Shown: piece by piece, positions 52,797 to 61,550 of the stretch
Position numbering within the stretch: position 1 is the first letter of the stretch
How the letters are laid out: the number at the start of each line of letters is the position of its first letter
Assembly (NCBI RefSeq): GCF_003337355.1
Contig: NZ_QPJW01000007.1
Location: 1 to 64,000 of the forward strand
Length of the DNA: 64,000 bases
Source of the DNA: Fontibacillus phaseoli
GTDB lineage: Bacteria > Bacillota > Bacilli > Paenibacillales > Paenibacillaceae
Direction of reading: 5' to 3'
Position numbers and translations under genes: made by a program
The notes under the pieces: generated by a model
Told to the model about the DNA's origin: nothing
Databases searched by the model: none
Seen by the model: only the letters and a program-made list of their open reading frames with translations

Positions 52797-53618
52797 ATGA
52801 ATCACCATACCAACTCTGATTCGGATTCCGTTTTCCCTTTGATTGACGCTCATATCCATCTCGATCATTACGAGGAAGAAGACAGACGGCAGCTCCTGCA
52901 GGATGCAGCCGGATATGGATTAAAGGCATTGATCGGCGTATCGATGAATCTGGCTTCGTCTCAAATCAATCTGGCATTGGCCTCCCAGTATCCGGGTCTC
53001 GTTATTCCGGCATTCGGCTACCATCCCGAACAACCCGTGCCTTCTCAGGAGGAAACGCTCGCGCTGCTGGATTGGATGAAATTGCAAGCTTCCCGCATGG
53101 CTGCCGTAGGGGAAATCGGGCTGCCTTATTACACCCGGCTAGAGGCCGAGAATCAGGGCAGGCCCTTCGACCTTGAGCCTTACATCGCCCTGCTGGATCA
53201 GCTTCTGGAGCTTGCGAAGCACCTTGCCAAACCCGTTGTGCTTCATGCCGTCTATGAAGACGCAGATCTGGTTTGCGATCTCCTGGAACGCCATGGAATA
53301 CGGCAGGCGCATTTCCACTGGTTCAAAGGTTCGGAACATACCGTGCGCCGTATGGCAGAGCGCGGTTACTACGTCTCCTTCACGCCGGACCTACTCTACG
53401 AGCCGGAAATCATGGAACTGGCGCGGAACTATCCCGCTGACCTCGTCATGGCAGAAACCGACGGCCCGTGGCCATTTGAAGGCCCATTTGCCGGACAGGC
53501 TACCCATCCGGCCATGGTTCGTGACGTCGCGGCGGCATGGTCCCGGCTGCACGGGGTAAGCCATGAGGAAGGATGCCATATCCTGTTTAACAACGCCCGG
53601 CGATTCTACGGCCTATAA
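52797..53618 (+). CDS. tatD: TatD family metal-dependent hydrolase
   Basis: 273 residues with the amidohydrolase-like TIM barrel. Metal ligands are in DAHIHLDH (about 17-24), AVGEIGLPY (about 103, Glu), VVLHAV (about 145), HFHWF (about 170) and MAETDGPW (about 220). TatD proteins are DNases or other phosphoester hydrolases. The usual NP motif at GYHP is kept. GAAGGAG precedes the ATG. Confidence 0.87.
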   Translation: MNHHTNSDSDSVFPLIDAHIHLDHYEEEDRRQLLQDAAGYGLKALIGVSMNLASSQINLALASQYPGLVIPAFGYHPEQPVPSQEETLALLDWMKLQASRMAAVGEIGLPYYTRLEAENQGRPFDLEPYIALLDQLLELAKHLAKPVVLHAVYEDADLVCDLLERHGIRQAHFHWFKGSEHTVRRMAERGYYVSFTPDLLYEPEIMELARNYPADLVMAETDGPWPFEGPFAGQATHPAMVRDVAAAWSRLHGVSHEEGCHILFNNARRFYGL

Positions 53619-54193
53619 CGGGCGTGCGGCCCTGCTACAGGGGGGCAGCCTGCGGGTTTTGCGGCCGCAGTTCCTTTCCGGTTTTGCGGATTCGAGTCCC
53701 CGGTCACTGACTGCGAACTGCGGGTGCCCGCCGCTAGCCACGAACTGAACTTCGTAGTGCCGGTTGAGGCCAACCGAATTGCGGATGGCGGTTGCCGAAT
53801 TTTCGCTACAAGTTAGACTATGGGCTACGGGCGGCGGGCCCCTCGCCGGTTCTAACGGACACAGCGGACCTTAACGGCTCAAAATCATGGAGAAAAATCG
53901 GCTAACGGACATGAGAGACGTTATTCATCGTACTGTGACATTATTATTCGGAATTCTGCCTAATTAAGGTCTCTGGTGTCTGTTAGCTTTTAAAAAAGCA
54001 AAATCGGGGGGGATTAACGCCTCCCATGTCCGTTAGAGCCCCGCGCATCGGGTCGTCTAGGGCGCTAATTTAGCAGTGAAGCCGGCTTGTCGCCTCGTTA
54101 ACAGGCCCTATTGACAATGGACTTCTCAAATGTAATAATTTGATCATTATCTAATTAGCTTAACGTGAAATCATTTTGCCAGGAGGATGCTTC
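53619..54193. repeat. Intergenic region with CTAACGGACA palindromic modules
   Basis: 575 bp without a gene. A module of about 22 bp with the form CTAACGGACATGRGAG-CGTTA occurs near 53857 and 53899 in one orientation and near 53966 and 54012 in the other. The first 200 bp are GC-rich and show nothing recognisable. Confidence 0.6.
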
Positions 54194-54787
54194 ATGCAGC
54201 TAGACCGTATAGTCCAGTTTCATAAAACGATTGGCGACGTCACCCGCATCCGGATCATCGCTTTGCTGAAGAACGGGCCGCTTCATGGGCAAGCACTGGC
54301 CGGAAAATTGGGCGTCTCGCCTCCCACCATCACCCATCATATGACCAAATTGCGTGAAGCCGACCTGATTTTTGAACGCCGGGACAAGAACACGATCTAT
54401 TTCTATTTAAATGAAAAAAGCCTTTCCCTACAGGCTCAGGCTATAATGAACATCGGAACGAACGGCGACTCCGAATCTGGGGGCGATAGTTATGCTGCAA
54501 ATGAGAAGACCTTGGAGAAGATGGCTATCGTCCGCAACTTTTTCACCAAAGACGGGCTGCTGAAGCATTTGCCTGCGCAGCTCAAGAAAAAGCGGTTTGT
54601 CCTCGAGCATCTCGTGCAAGGTTTGGAGCCGCATAAGAAATACACCGAAAAAGAAATCAACGAGTACATTAAAAAATATCACGAAGACTTTGCTACGATC
54701 CGCCGGGAGTTTATTATGCATCATTATATGTACCGGGAAAACGGGATCTACGAACTGAATCCGCCGGAACTATGGGGGCGGTCTTGA
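54194..54787 (+). CDS. ArsR-type regulator with DUF2087 domain
   Basis: 197 residues. Residues 1-85 are an ArsR-like winged helix (QALAGKLGVSPPTITHHMTKLREADLI). Residues 105-197 fit DUF2087, with KKRFVLEHLVQGLEPHKKYTEKEINEYI and FATIRREFIMHHYMYRENGIYEL. The effector is unknown, and no metal-binding cysteines are visible. The ATG at 54194 was chosen for AGGAGG just upstream. No linked target gene is evident. Confidence 0.9.
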   Translation: MQLDRIVQFHKTIGDVTRIRIIALLKNGPLHGQALAGKLGVSPPTITHHMTKLREADLIFERRDKNTIYFYLNEKSLSLQAQAIMNIGTNGDSESGGDSYAANEKTLEKMAIVRNFFTKDGLLKHLPAQLKKKRFVLEHLVQGLEPHKKYTEKEINEYIKKYHEDFATIRREFIMHHYMYRENGIYELNPPELWGRS

Positions 54788-54817
54788 TCGCCCATGATGT
54801 GTTGACGTAAAGGAAAC

Positions 54818-54852
54818 AGGGAATCCGGCATTAAGCCTGGTTCCCTCTTTTT
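54818..54852 (+). terminator. Terminator after the ArsR-DUF2087 gene
   Basis: AGGGAA and CCGGC pair with GCCTGG and TTCCCT (slightly imperfect), followed by CTTTTTT. Confidence 0.85.
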
Positions 54853-54956
54853 TGGATACCATTTCCCATCCCGGGATGATGCCGTCATTTTTTTCTCAAG
54901 GTTGTCTTCATCATCTCGTTCATACTCCATATGTACTTTATTATTTACAACAAAAA

Positions 54957-54992
54957 GGATCACAGAGCCGGGTAGCAAGCTGTCTGTGATCC
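54957..54992 (-). terminator. Terminator of the CBM21 gene
   Basis: On the minus strand GGATCACAGA pairs with TCTGTGATCC (10 bp, 16-nt loop), followed by TTTTTGTTG. It lies 24 bp beyond the stop. Confidence 0.9.
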
Positions 54993-55016
54993 TCCTCCTG
55001 AATTTTTTAAAATAAT

Positions 55017-55784
55017 TTAGTGTACCTCGTAATTATGGCCATAGTTATTATCCCAATATGTTTGCCCGCCAGTTGTATACGAAATTGCATATTTTACATT
55101 TGTAGCGCCCGGAACGTTGAAGCTGTAGTTCCAATTTTCAACACTATCGAAATTATTCAAGGAGCCGTTATAAGTGGCGTAACCCTCATGAGTCGTTGCC
55201 CAGTTGTCCGTGGTGTACAACACTTTTACAGTTTTGGCCGGATTCAGATTTTTCACGTAGATATTGCCGCTGAATGTACCATTGCTCAGAGTACTGTTGG
55301 CATTAAGCACATTTGGAGCCCCCAGAATCACGGATCGTAGTGGAACTGTACTACTCACTTCATTGTAATAATTCGCTAACCCGTTGTTATCCCAGTAGGT
55401 CTGGTTATTCACTTCGTATTTAATGGCGAAATTTACAAATTGCAGATTCTTCAACTCGGAATGATCTGTGGTAGAATCATTTGTGAAAATGCTAAAATGC
55501 CATCTCTCATGGCTCGCATCCGTCGCCCCTGCGTAAGACGCACTCGTATCATACCAAGTTACGTTATCTGTCGTGTAATGGACAGTCAAATTCTTCACGG
55601 GACCCAGATTAGCAACTTCAATATTGCCGCTGAATCCGACATATCCAGATTTATAAACAACGCTGATATCCGAGTCGATAAGCTTGACCTCATTACTGCT
55701 GGCAAATGCCGATCCGGCAAAAGACATACCAAAAATCAGAGTAAACAGCATCCATCCTGCAAATAGTTTTTTCATTGCTTTCAC
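55017..55784 (-). CDS. Secreted protein with two CBM21 carbohydrate-binding domains
   Basis: 255 residues. A signal peptide (residues 1-28, cleavage after AFA) is followed by two repeats of about 110 residues, each with VHYTTDNVTWYDT or VLYTTDNWATTHE and ending in YWDNNG.NY. This is the pattern of CBM21, which binds starch or glycogen. There is no catalytic domain, so the protein is a free sugar-binding module or an adaptor. The GTG at 55784 fits GAGGAGA 5 bp upstream. Confidence 0.88.
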   Translation of the reverse strand: MKAMKKLFAGWMLFTLIFGMSFAGSAFASSNEVKLIDSDISVVYKSGYVGFSGNIEVANLGPVKNLTVHYTTDNVTWYDTSASYAGATDASHERWHFSIFTNDSTTDHSELKNLQFVNFAIKYEVNNQTYWDNNGLANYYNEVSSTVPLRSVILGAPNVLNANSTLSNGTFSGNIYVKNLNPAKTVKVLYTTDNWATTHEGYATYNGSLNNFDSVENWNYSFNVPGATNVKYAISYTTGGQTYWDNNYGHNYEVH

Positions 55785-56015
55785 AGTTCTCTCTCCTCTA
55801 ATTTAGATTTTTGCACCACGGTCAGCCGATAAAGAAGACATAGGTAGATAATTCCTACGCCTTTATTGTTCTTCTATCCTCCCATCCTTTAAAATTTGGA
55901 AAGTAGATGTAATTTCATGAATGTAAATCATTTCCTTATAATACAATAACTCTCTCTCAGTTTTAGGTAAATAGTCAAGAAGTAGCATTTTTTAATATTT
56001 ATGTTAATTTTTACC

Positions 56016-56295
56016 GCAGAAAGTCTGGATGACGGTCGTGCCGGACTGGATACGGGGGCGGTTCATCGGGATGCTCGCCACCCTGCAAAATACGATCATG
56101 GGCACCGCAATGTTCCTGGGCGGAGTCTTGCTGGAGGCCTTTTCGCCCCGCATGTTAGGCCTCGCCGGCGGAGTATTGCTGACCGTGATGGGAGCGGGAT
56201 TCGCTGCCGTTTACTTTTTATCCCGCCACCGATTTCATAATGTGGCCGATTGCGAAGACGACGATGCCGCAGCACAAACGGAGGCCACCCTCTAG
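56016..56295 (+). pseudogene. C-terminal remnant of an MFS transporter
   Basis: About 90 residues (from WMTVVPDWIRGRFIGML) match the last two helices of a major facilitator superfamily transporter, ending in a polar acidic tail and followed by a terminator. The ten or more earlier helices are missing. Only AT-rich DNA lies upstream and no ribosome binding site is present. Confidence 0.75.
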
Positions 56296-56312
56296 GGCAG
56301 CCTCCGCTTTTG
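56279..56312. terminator. Terminator between MFS remnant and amidohydrolase
   Basis: CGGAGGC and GCCTCCG pair over 7 bp with an inner CCCT/AGGG helix, followed by CTTTTG on the plus strand. It could also end the convergent fructosamine operon. Confidence 0.7.
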
Positions 56313-56313
56313 T

Positions 56314-57870
56314 TTATCCTTTATCATGGACAATGCGTCCATGTAATAACGTAAATATGACTTTGGCGTCCCGCCACTCCTCCTCCGGAGTTTGGAACAA
56401 ATCCCGGTTGAGCACGGCGATATCCGCATATTTTCCCGGCTCCAGCGTACCCGTCTTATCCTCCAGGCCATTATGGTAAGCCCCTGAGATCGTCCATGCC
56501 TTCAGCACTTCAGCCATGGAAAGCCCGTTTTCCTTATGCCAGCCGCCTTCCGGCGAACCATCCGCAAACTTCCGGGCAGTTACCGCATACAGCGAGTCCG
56601 GCACGCTCGGATACATCAAGGGCAAGTCCGTCCCCATCGTCACAACAACGCCTTCGCGCCGCATCGTTCCGTAATTATAGAAATTCCCTTCCCGCTCTTC
56701 CCCCGCGAATTCACGCATATAAGCCGATTCCTCCGAATCGTTCATCAGCAAAATTTGCGAATATACCTCCGCAACGATGTCAGCTTGTCCCATTCGCTGC
56801 AAATCATCCGGATGAGTCAGCTCCAGATTAGCGATGGAATGGCGCAGCTTCGTTCCCGACTGCTCCCGGCATTCCTCCAGAATGCCGACCGCTTGCCGCA
56901 CTGCGGCATCCCCTTCAGCATGGATGCACACCTTGAAGCTTCTCCGATCAGCTTCCAGCGCAGCCTGCCGCACCTTCCCGTAATCGACCGGCTTCCGGTT
57001 CGTCGTCGCTGCGTCGTTTGCGTACGGCTCCAACAGATCGCCGGTGAAATCGGCGATAATGCCGTCCGTCATCAGCTTATAGCCTTGGAAGCGGAGAAAG
57101 TCGCCCTGATAGTCGGCCGTGCATCGTTCCCCGAACGCAAAATCGATCGGCCGCGAATTCGGCTGCGAGCAGAAATTGACCCGAACGCCGAGCCGGCCTT
57201 CTTTTTCCAGTGATTCCAGGATATCCAGCATCCCCAAATAATCGTCAAAGGCGATATCTTTGATCGAGGTGACGCCGCGTTTCGCCAGCATGGCTCCGAA
57301 ATCGGTGAATTTCCGCGCCATCTGCTCCTTGTCGCTCGCCAGCTCCCGCAGCAGTTCGGCGACCGCTTCGGGATGGCAGGCATCCGGAGTAAACCGATAC
57401 TTCTCCATCGCTTTGGCATTCATCCAGCAGTAGCTGCGCTCTGCGTTGAATAGCGCGACGGCTCGTCCCGGAAAGACCTCATCCAGCGGCGCCTGCGGAG
57501 GCTCCTCCCCCCACGCTTCGCCCGGCCAGCCGTGTCCGTAAATATCGCTTCCCTCCGGAAGCCCGGCCGCATAGGTTTTCACCGATTCAAGGGCTTCTTC
57601 CCAAGACCCGCAGCCCGACAGATCCAAGCCTAGCGTAATCAACACGCTTCCCGTAAAAAAAGTGTGATTGTCGTGAAATCCCGCAGTAATCAGCGCACCG
57701 CCGAAATCCCGAACCACCGTGTCGGGCCCAATCCAGGCATCCGCTTCTTCCTTCGGCCCGACCGACGTTATCACATTTCCCGAAACCGCCACATATCCGG
57801 GCTCCGGCTTATCCGCCAGGCCGGTAAACAGGCTATCCGAGACCAACACCAAATCTGCCCGTTCCGTCAT
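56314..57870 (-). CDS. Amidohydrolase 3 family protein (YtcJ-like)
   Basis: 518 residues of the YtcJ-like amidohydrolase group. The metal site near residue 68 reads GFHDNHTFF, CIHAEGDAAVRQ (about 320) supplies a further His, and MGTDLPLMYPSVPD (about 435) holds the catalytic Asp. The closing GTLEPGKYADIAVLN strand is typical. The reaction is hydrolysis of an amide or similar bond. As last gene of the fructosamine operon, it may release amino acid or acyl groups before or after deglycation, but this is inference. The third of three ATGs is best spaced from AAGGAGG. Confidence 0.88.
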   Translation of the reverse strand: MTERADLVLVSDSLFTGLADKPEPGYVAVSGNVITSVGPKEEADAWIGPDTVVRDFGGALITAGFHDNHTFFTGSVLITLGLDLSGCGSWEEALESVKTYAAGLPEGSDIYGHGWPGEAWGEEPPQAPLDEVFPGRAVALFNAERSYCWMNAKAMEKYRFTPDACHPEAVAELLRELASDKEQMARKFTDFGAMLAKRGVTSIKDIAFDDYLGMLDILESLEKEGRLGVRVNFCSQPNSRPIDFAFGERCTADYQGDFLRFQGYKLMTDGIIADFTGDLLEPYANDAATTNRKPVDYGKVRQAALEADRRSFKVCIHAEGDAAVRQAVGILEECREQSGTKLRHSIANLELTHPDDLQRMGQADIVAEVYSQILLMNDSEESAYMREFAGEEREGNFYNYGTMRREGVVVTMGTDLPLMYPSVPDSLYAVTARKFADGSPEGGWHKENGLSMAEVLKAWTISGAYHNGLEDKTGTLEPGKYADIAVLNRDLFQTPEEEWRDAKVIFTLLHGRIVHDKG

Positions 57871-57885
57871 CATCATCGCCTCCTT

Positions 57886-59388
57886 TTAGAATATGAACCC
57901 GGCCGCCAGATAAGCTCCCGCGGAAAGCACCAGTGCAATCAAAGCATACGGAATCGTGGAGATACCGTGCCTGTATAGATCGATTTTCCCGGAAGCGGAA
58001 ACCACGATACCTGCATCCGAGTAGAAGCACGCATTGCTGCCCCAAATCCCCGCCGAGATCAGCGCGCCGATCGTGAGATAAGGATTGGCTCCCGTCGCCT
58101 CGCAAAGAGGGATCAGAATCGGAATCGCCATAATGTACAAGGCCCAGTTCAGCGATACCAGGAACTCCGTAATCGAGAATGCCGCAAAGATCAGGAACGG
58201 CAGCAGAGCAGCAGATACCTTCGAGCCCGTAATCCCGACGATATACTCGGTAAATCCGATTTCATCGACGGAGTTACTTACGACGAAAGAAACGATCAGA
58301 AGCACGGTAAGCATCAGCATGTCCTTCATACCGCCCAACAGGGTTTCGATATACTCCTCAGCATTGAAAATACCCTGAGCAATAAACACAATCGCCGTAA
58401 CAATCACCGTGACGATCAGCCCCATTTGAATGTTCATGTCAAAGTAAATCGTGGAAGCCAGAAGCACGATGATCGGAATGAAGAAATTGATGATCTTCGC
58501 CGGCTTTTTCACCGGTTTCTGCGCCACGTCCTCTGCAGCAACAGCGGCAACGGCGTCCGCAGCTTCCGGCGTCTCGTCTTCAGGGATTTCCTCCGGAGAT
58601 ACCGAACCCCCGGCGGCAACGCGTGCATAAGCCTTTTTCATCGGTCCGATCTTCGGAATAATACCGATTATTGCGAGCAAGGTCACTAGAATAATGATGA
58701 TCGGATAGAACAGGAACGGTACCATTTTCATATACTCTGCCATGCCCTTACCGGGCGCCGCGAAATGGTTGGCGACAAGCAGACTGGCGATAAATATCGA
58801 CCACGAGCCGATCGGATGCAGCGTACATGGCGGAACCGCGGTCGTTCTCAACACCATGGCGTTCATTTCGCGCGGAGTTTTGAACTTGTCGTTGACCGGC
58901 GTCATGCAGGTTCCGACCGTTAATGCGCTTAGGTAATCATCGATCGACAGCAGCAGGGTCATCAGATAGGTGATGAACAGCCCCATTTTGCCGCCCTTCG
59001 CTTTTTTCGATGCCCATTCGCCGAATGCCGCCGCCACGCCGCTCTTCTCGAACACGGCGATCAGACAGCCGAACAGCATAAAAATCACGATCAGCGACAA
59101 ATTATCCGGATCACTAAGCTGCTCGATGAGCTTATCATTGTAAACGGTCAACGTTTGCGCCTTATATTTCATAAATACGGCCAGAAAGCTGCCCCACAGG
59201 AAGCCTTCCAGAATTTTTCTCGTGGTAAGCACGAACAAGAACATGACTACCGGTGGAACCAGCGTCCAGACCCCGTAGCTTTCCGCACCCTTCGGCGCTG
59301 CAAAACCGATAACTATAAATACGATGAGAATGGCCAAATAAACGACTTTATTCTGCTGAACCGCCCAGAATCTTTTGGCTTTTTCCAT
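57886..59388 (-). CDS. NhaC family Na+/H+ antiporter-like carrier
   Basis: 500 residues with about 12 membrane helices and the NhaC family blocks SIDDYLSALTVGTCMTPVNDKF (about 150-170) and GSNACFYSDAGIVVSASG (about 450-470). A hydrophilic, Ala/Glu-rich loop (about 245-275) lies mid-protein. The family exchanges Na+ for H+ or organic acids. Placed between kinase and amidohydrolase genes of a fructosamine operon with no ABC importer, it is the best candidate for substrate uptake. Confidence 0.9.
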   Translation of the reverse strand: MEKAKRFWAVQQNKVVYLAILIVFIVIGFAAPKGAESYGVWTLVPPVVMFLFVLTTRKILEGFLWGSFLAVFMKYKAQTLTVYNDKLIEQLSDPDNLSLIVIFMLFGCLIAVFEKSGVAAAFGEWASKKAKGGKMGLFITYLMTLLLSIDDYLSALTVGTCMTPVNDKFKTPREMNAMVLRTTAVPPCTLHPIGSWSIFIASLLVANHFAAPGKGMAEYMKMVPFLFYPIIIILVTLLAIIGIIPKIGPMKKAYARVAAGGSVSPEEIPEDETPEAADAVAAVAAEDVAQKPVKKPAKIINFFIPIIVLLASTIYFDMNIQMGLIVTVIVTAIVFIAQGIFNAEEYIETLLGGMKDMLMLTVLLIVSFVVSNSVDEIGFTEYIVGITGSKVSAALLPFLIFAAFSITEFLVSLNWALYIMAIPILIPLCEATGANPYLTIGALISAGIWGSNACFYSDAGIVVSASGKIDLYRHGISTIPYALIALVLSAGAYLAAGFIF

Positions 59389-59427
59389 GAATATGCTCCC
59401 CTTTGCCCTTCAAAGGATTAGAATCTT

Positions 59428-60282
59428 TCAGACATAAGCTTTGCCGTAACCGAACGAGCCTTCCACCAGGCAGATTTGCGCCGAAAACGCCGCCGCCTTC
59501 CGCAATCCCTCAATGACTGTCCCTTCTCCAGGGAAATGCCCCTTTCTCCAGCCGGAATCCAGCAAATGGATCAGAAACGCCGTTACGAAAGCATCTCCGG
59601 CCCCCATCGTGTCGACAGGAACGACATAATCGACTTTCCCTTCATAAAACCGGACGCCGTCATAGAAGAGCGAACCTTTCGAGCCCCGGGTAATCAGGGC
59701 CGCGCCAGCGCCAAAACCGGTTACCCGCTTCAGCATTTGCTCGATCTGCGAAGTCGTAAGCTCGCTGCACGACAGCAACGCAAAATCTATATAAGGACAA
59801 ACCTTCGCCAAATAAGCGTCATCATGGAACTGGGGTTCATCCGAAAAGTCGAACGATACAAGCGCATCCAGCCCGCGCAGCTTCGGCAGCTCATTCTCCA
59901 GTCGCGAAAAGCAACTGGAATGAATCAAACGAAAATCCTGCAGATAATCAAACTGTGCCTGTTCCACCTCGATGGGCTGCTCCGTGGAGATACCGCCTTC
60001 GTTCCAATCGACGAATACCCGGTCCCCATCCACCAAATTGACCTGGCAGTAACCGCTTACACCATTGCGATCAATGCATTGTGAAATATCGATTCTTTCT
60101 TTCAAAAGCGATGCTTTGATCAAATCCGCTGCTTCATCACGCCCGAACACGCCCAGATAGGCCGAATTCACGCCCAGCTTTTGGGCGTAAACCGCAAAAT
60201 TAACCGCATTCCCTCCGGGATACATCACCCCGGTGTGCTGATATTGGTCGACGACATTGTCACCGAATCCGATAACTTTCAT
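59428..60282 (-). CDS. frlD: Fructosamine/fructoselysine kinase (PfkB family)
   Basis: 284 residues of the ribokinase-like PfkB family, close to FrlD in layout: GDNVVDQY at the N-terminus, YPGGNAVNFAVYA (about 21-33), and VPVDTMGAGDAFVTAFL (about 222-238) with the catalytic Asp. It should phosphorylate the sugar part of an Amadori product at C6 so that the neighbouring deglycase can split it. GGAGATAAGGAA precedes the ATG. Confidence 0.88.
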   Translation of the reverse strand: MKVIGFGDNVVDQYQHTGVMYPGGNAVNFAVYAQKLGVNSAYLGVFGRDEAADLIKASLLKERIDISQCIDRNGVSGYCQVNLVDGDRVFVDWNEGGISTEQPIEVEQAQFDYLQDFRLIHSSCFSRLENELPKLRGLDALVSFDFSDEPQFHDDAYLAKVCPYIDFALLSCSELTTSQIEQMLKRVTGFGAGAALITRGSKGSLFYDGVRFYEGKVDYVVPVDTMGAGDAFVTAFLIHLLDSGWRKGHFPGEGTVIEGLRKAAAFSAQICLVEGSFGYGKAYV

Positions 60283-60378
60283 GGTTCCTTATCTCCTTTC
60301 CCCTCGTGCGAAAATCATTCCGGTCCGGTCCGAAGCTCCTGGCCTCGGACCCGATCCTACCTTAAGCATCCTTGAATC

Positions 60379-61392
60379 TTAATATTCCACGGTTCTGTAA
60401 TATCTGCGGGTCGACAACGGATGATTGCGCTGCGCCTCCAACTGCACGCTCACACGCTCAAACAGCGAGGCGATGATCAGCGGGGACAAATACTTGCGGA
60501 ACTGGTCGCTGATTCCCTTCAACTCGTATTCCTTCGTATCGAATATGCTCAGCTTGTCCGTATATTTCCGGGCAAAACGTTCCACCCGCTCCATCAGCGG
60601 ACGGCTTTCGTCTTCGCCGGTCATCAGGATCATGCTCGTGTCCCGTTCGACCAGTTCAAGCGTGCCATGGAAAAATTCCGCGGCATGAACCGATTTGGTG
60701 CGGATCCATTGCATTTCCTCCAGCACGCACATCGCATAAGAATACGTCTCTCCCCATACGCTTCCCGATCCGATCAGCATATGGTAGGTTTCATCTTTGT
60801 ATTTGTTGACGAAAGCTTCGGCCGGCCCCTCCGTTGCCCGTTTCACGTCCAACAGCACTTCGGGCATGGCCTCCAGTTCATCCGCAAACCGCGCATATTC
60901 CGGAAACTCGCCCCGGGCGGCCAGCAATTTGAAAATGAGCAGGTACAGCTGCAAATAAATCGAATCGGAGGCCGTATCGTTTTCCGAATAATTTACGAGC
61001 GTATAGTCGGTTAAGTCAGCCAAAGGCGTGCCGAGCTCGCCGACGAGGCCGATGGTGGTAGCCCCTTTATCTTTGCAGAATTTCGCGGCCTCCACGGTTT
61101 CCTTCGTGGTTCCGGACAGCGAGGACAGGATCACCAGGGAATCCGGACCGAACTGCTTGTGGTCGTAAAGCACGAATTCCGCTGCGATTTCCGCATATAC
61201 CGGCAGGGTTGACGTTGTTTTGATCATATATTCAAAAGGATACATAATCGCGATCGACCCACCGGAACCGATCAAGAACAAGTTTTTGTAGCCGCGTGCC
61301 GTGAGCTTCTCGCCGATCTCCTCGATTTGCCCGCGCAGGCCGACCGCACCTTTCGTTACTTTCCGGAAATTGTCTTCGTTAAAGTTAAACAT
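60379..61392 (-). CDS. frlB: Fructosamine-6-phosphate deglycase (SIS domain)
   Basis: 337 residues with two SIS domains (about 35-165 and 205-330), GSGGSIAIMYPFEYM and SSLSGTTKETVEAAKF marking the sugar-phosphate site. It resembles FrlB, which splits fructosamine 6-phosphates into glucose 6-phosphate and the free amine or amino acid. The ATG at 61392 was chosen for AAGGAGG 8 bp upstream. The 18 codons before it overlap an operator and lack a site. First gene of the operon. Confidence 0.88.
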   Translation of the reverse strand: MFNFNEDNFRKVTKGAVGLRGQIEEIGEKLTARGYKNLFLIGSGGSIAIMYPFEYMIKTTSTLPVYAEIAAEFVLYDHKQFGPDSLVILSSLSGTTKETVEAAKFCKDKGATTIGLVGELGTPLADLTDYTLVNYSENDTASDSIYLQLYLLIFKLLAARGEFPEYARFADELEAMPEVLLDVKRATEGPAEAFVNKYKDETYHMLIGSGSVWGETYSYAMCVLEEMQWIRTKSVHAAEFFHGTLELVERDTSMILMTGEDESRPLMERVERFARKYTDKLSIFDTKEYELKGISDQFRKYLSPLIIASLFERVSVQLEAQRNHPLSTRRYYRTVEY

Positions 61393-61434
61393 GCCTGTTT
61401 CCTCCTTCTTAAGCTGCACTGAAATCGCTTTAAT

Positions 61435-61444
61435 GGTATATACC
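61435..61444. promoter_or_regulatory. GntR operator copy 1
   Basis: GGTATATACC, a perfect palindrome in the leader of the deglycase gene (TGGTATATACCA with flanks). Confidence 0.65.
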
Positions 61445-61453
61445 ATATTGATT

Positions 61454-61463
61454 GGTATATACC
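61454..61463. promoter_or_regulatory. GntR operator copy 2
   Basis: Second GGTATATACC palindrome, 19 bp from copy 1 and just downstream of the predicted transcription start. Confidence 0.65.
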
Positions 61464-61475
61464 ATTTATGGATTT

Positions 61476-61505
61476 AGTATAACTTCATAGTTTAGAGGAA
61501 GTCAA
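61476..61505 (-). promoter_or_regulatory. Promoter of the fructosamine operon
   Basis: On the minus strand TTGACT (61505-61500) and TATACT (61481-61476) are 18 bp apart, predicting a start near 61470. Operators lie on both sides. Confidence 0.7.
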
Positions 61506-61507
61506 TG

Positions 61508-61545
61508 CTTTTTCCGATATTGGTATATACCAATATCGGAAAAAG
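61508..61545. promoter_or_regulatory. GntR operator copy 3 within a 38-bp perfect palindrome
   Basis: Every base from 61508 to 61545 pairs with its mirror position, centred on GGTATATACC at 61522-61531. The palindrome abuts the -35 box of the operon promoter and ends 5 bp before the GntR stop codon. It may act both as operator and as a transcript hairpin after the regulator gene. Confidence 0.75.
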
Positions 61546-61550
61546 TTAAT

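Noticed and set aside
54748..54978. 76-codon minus-strand frame after the ArsR gene
   Set aside because: It covers two terminators and has no ribosome binding site.
56536..57213. 225-codon frame antisense to the amidohydrolase gene
   Set aside because: His/Arg/Pro-rich translation typical of a shadow frame, without a ribosome binding site.
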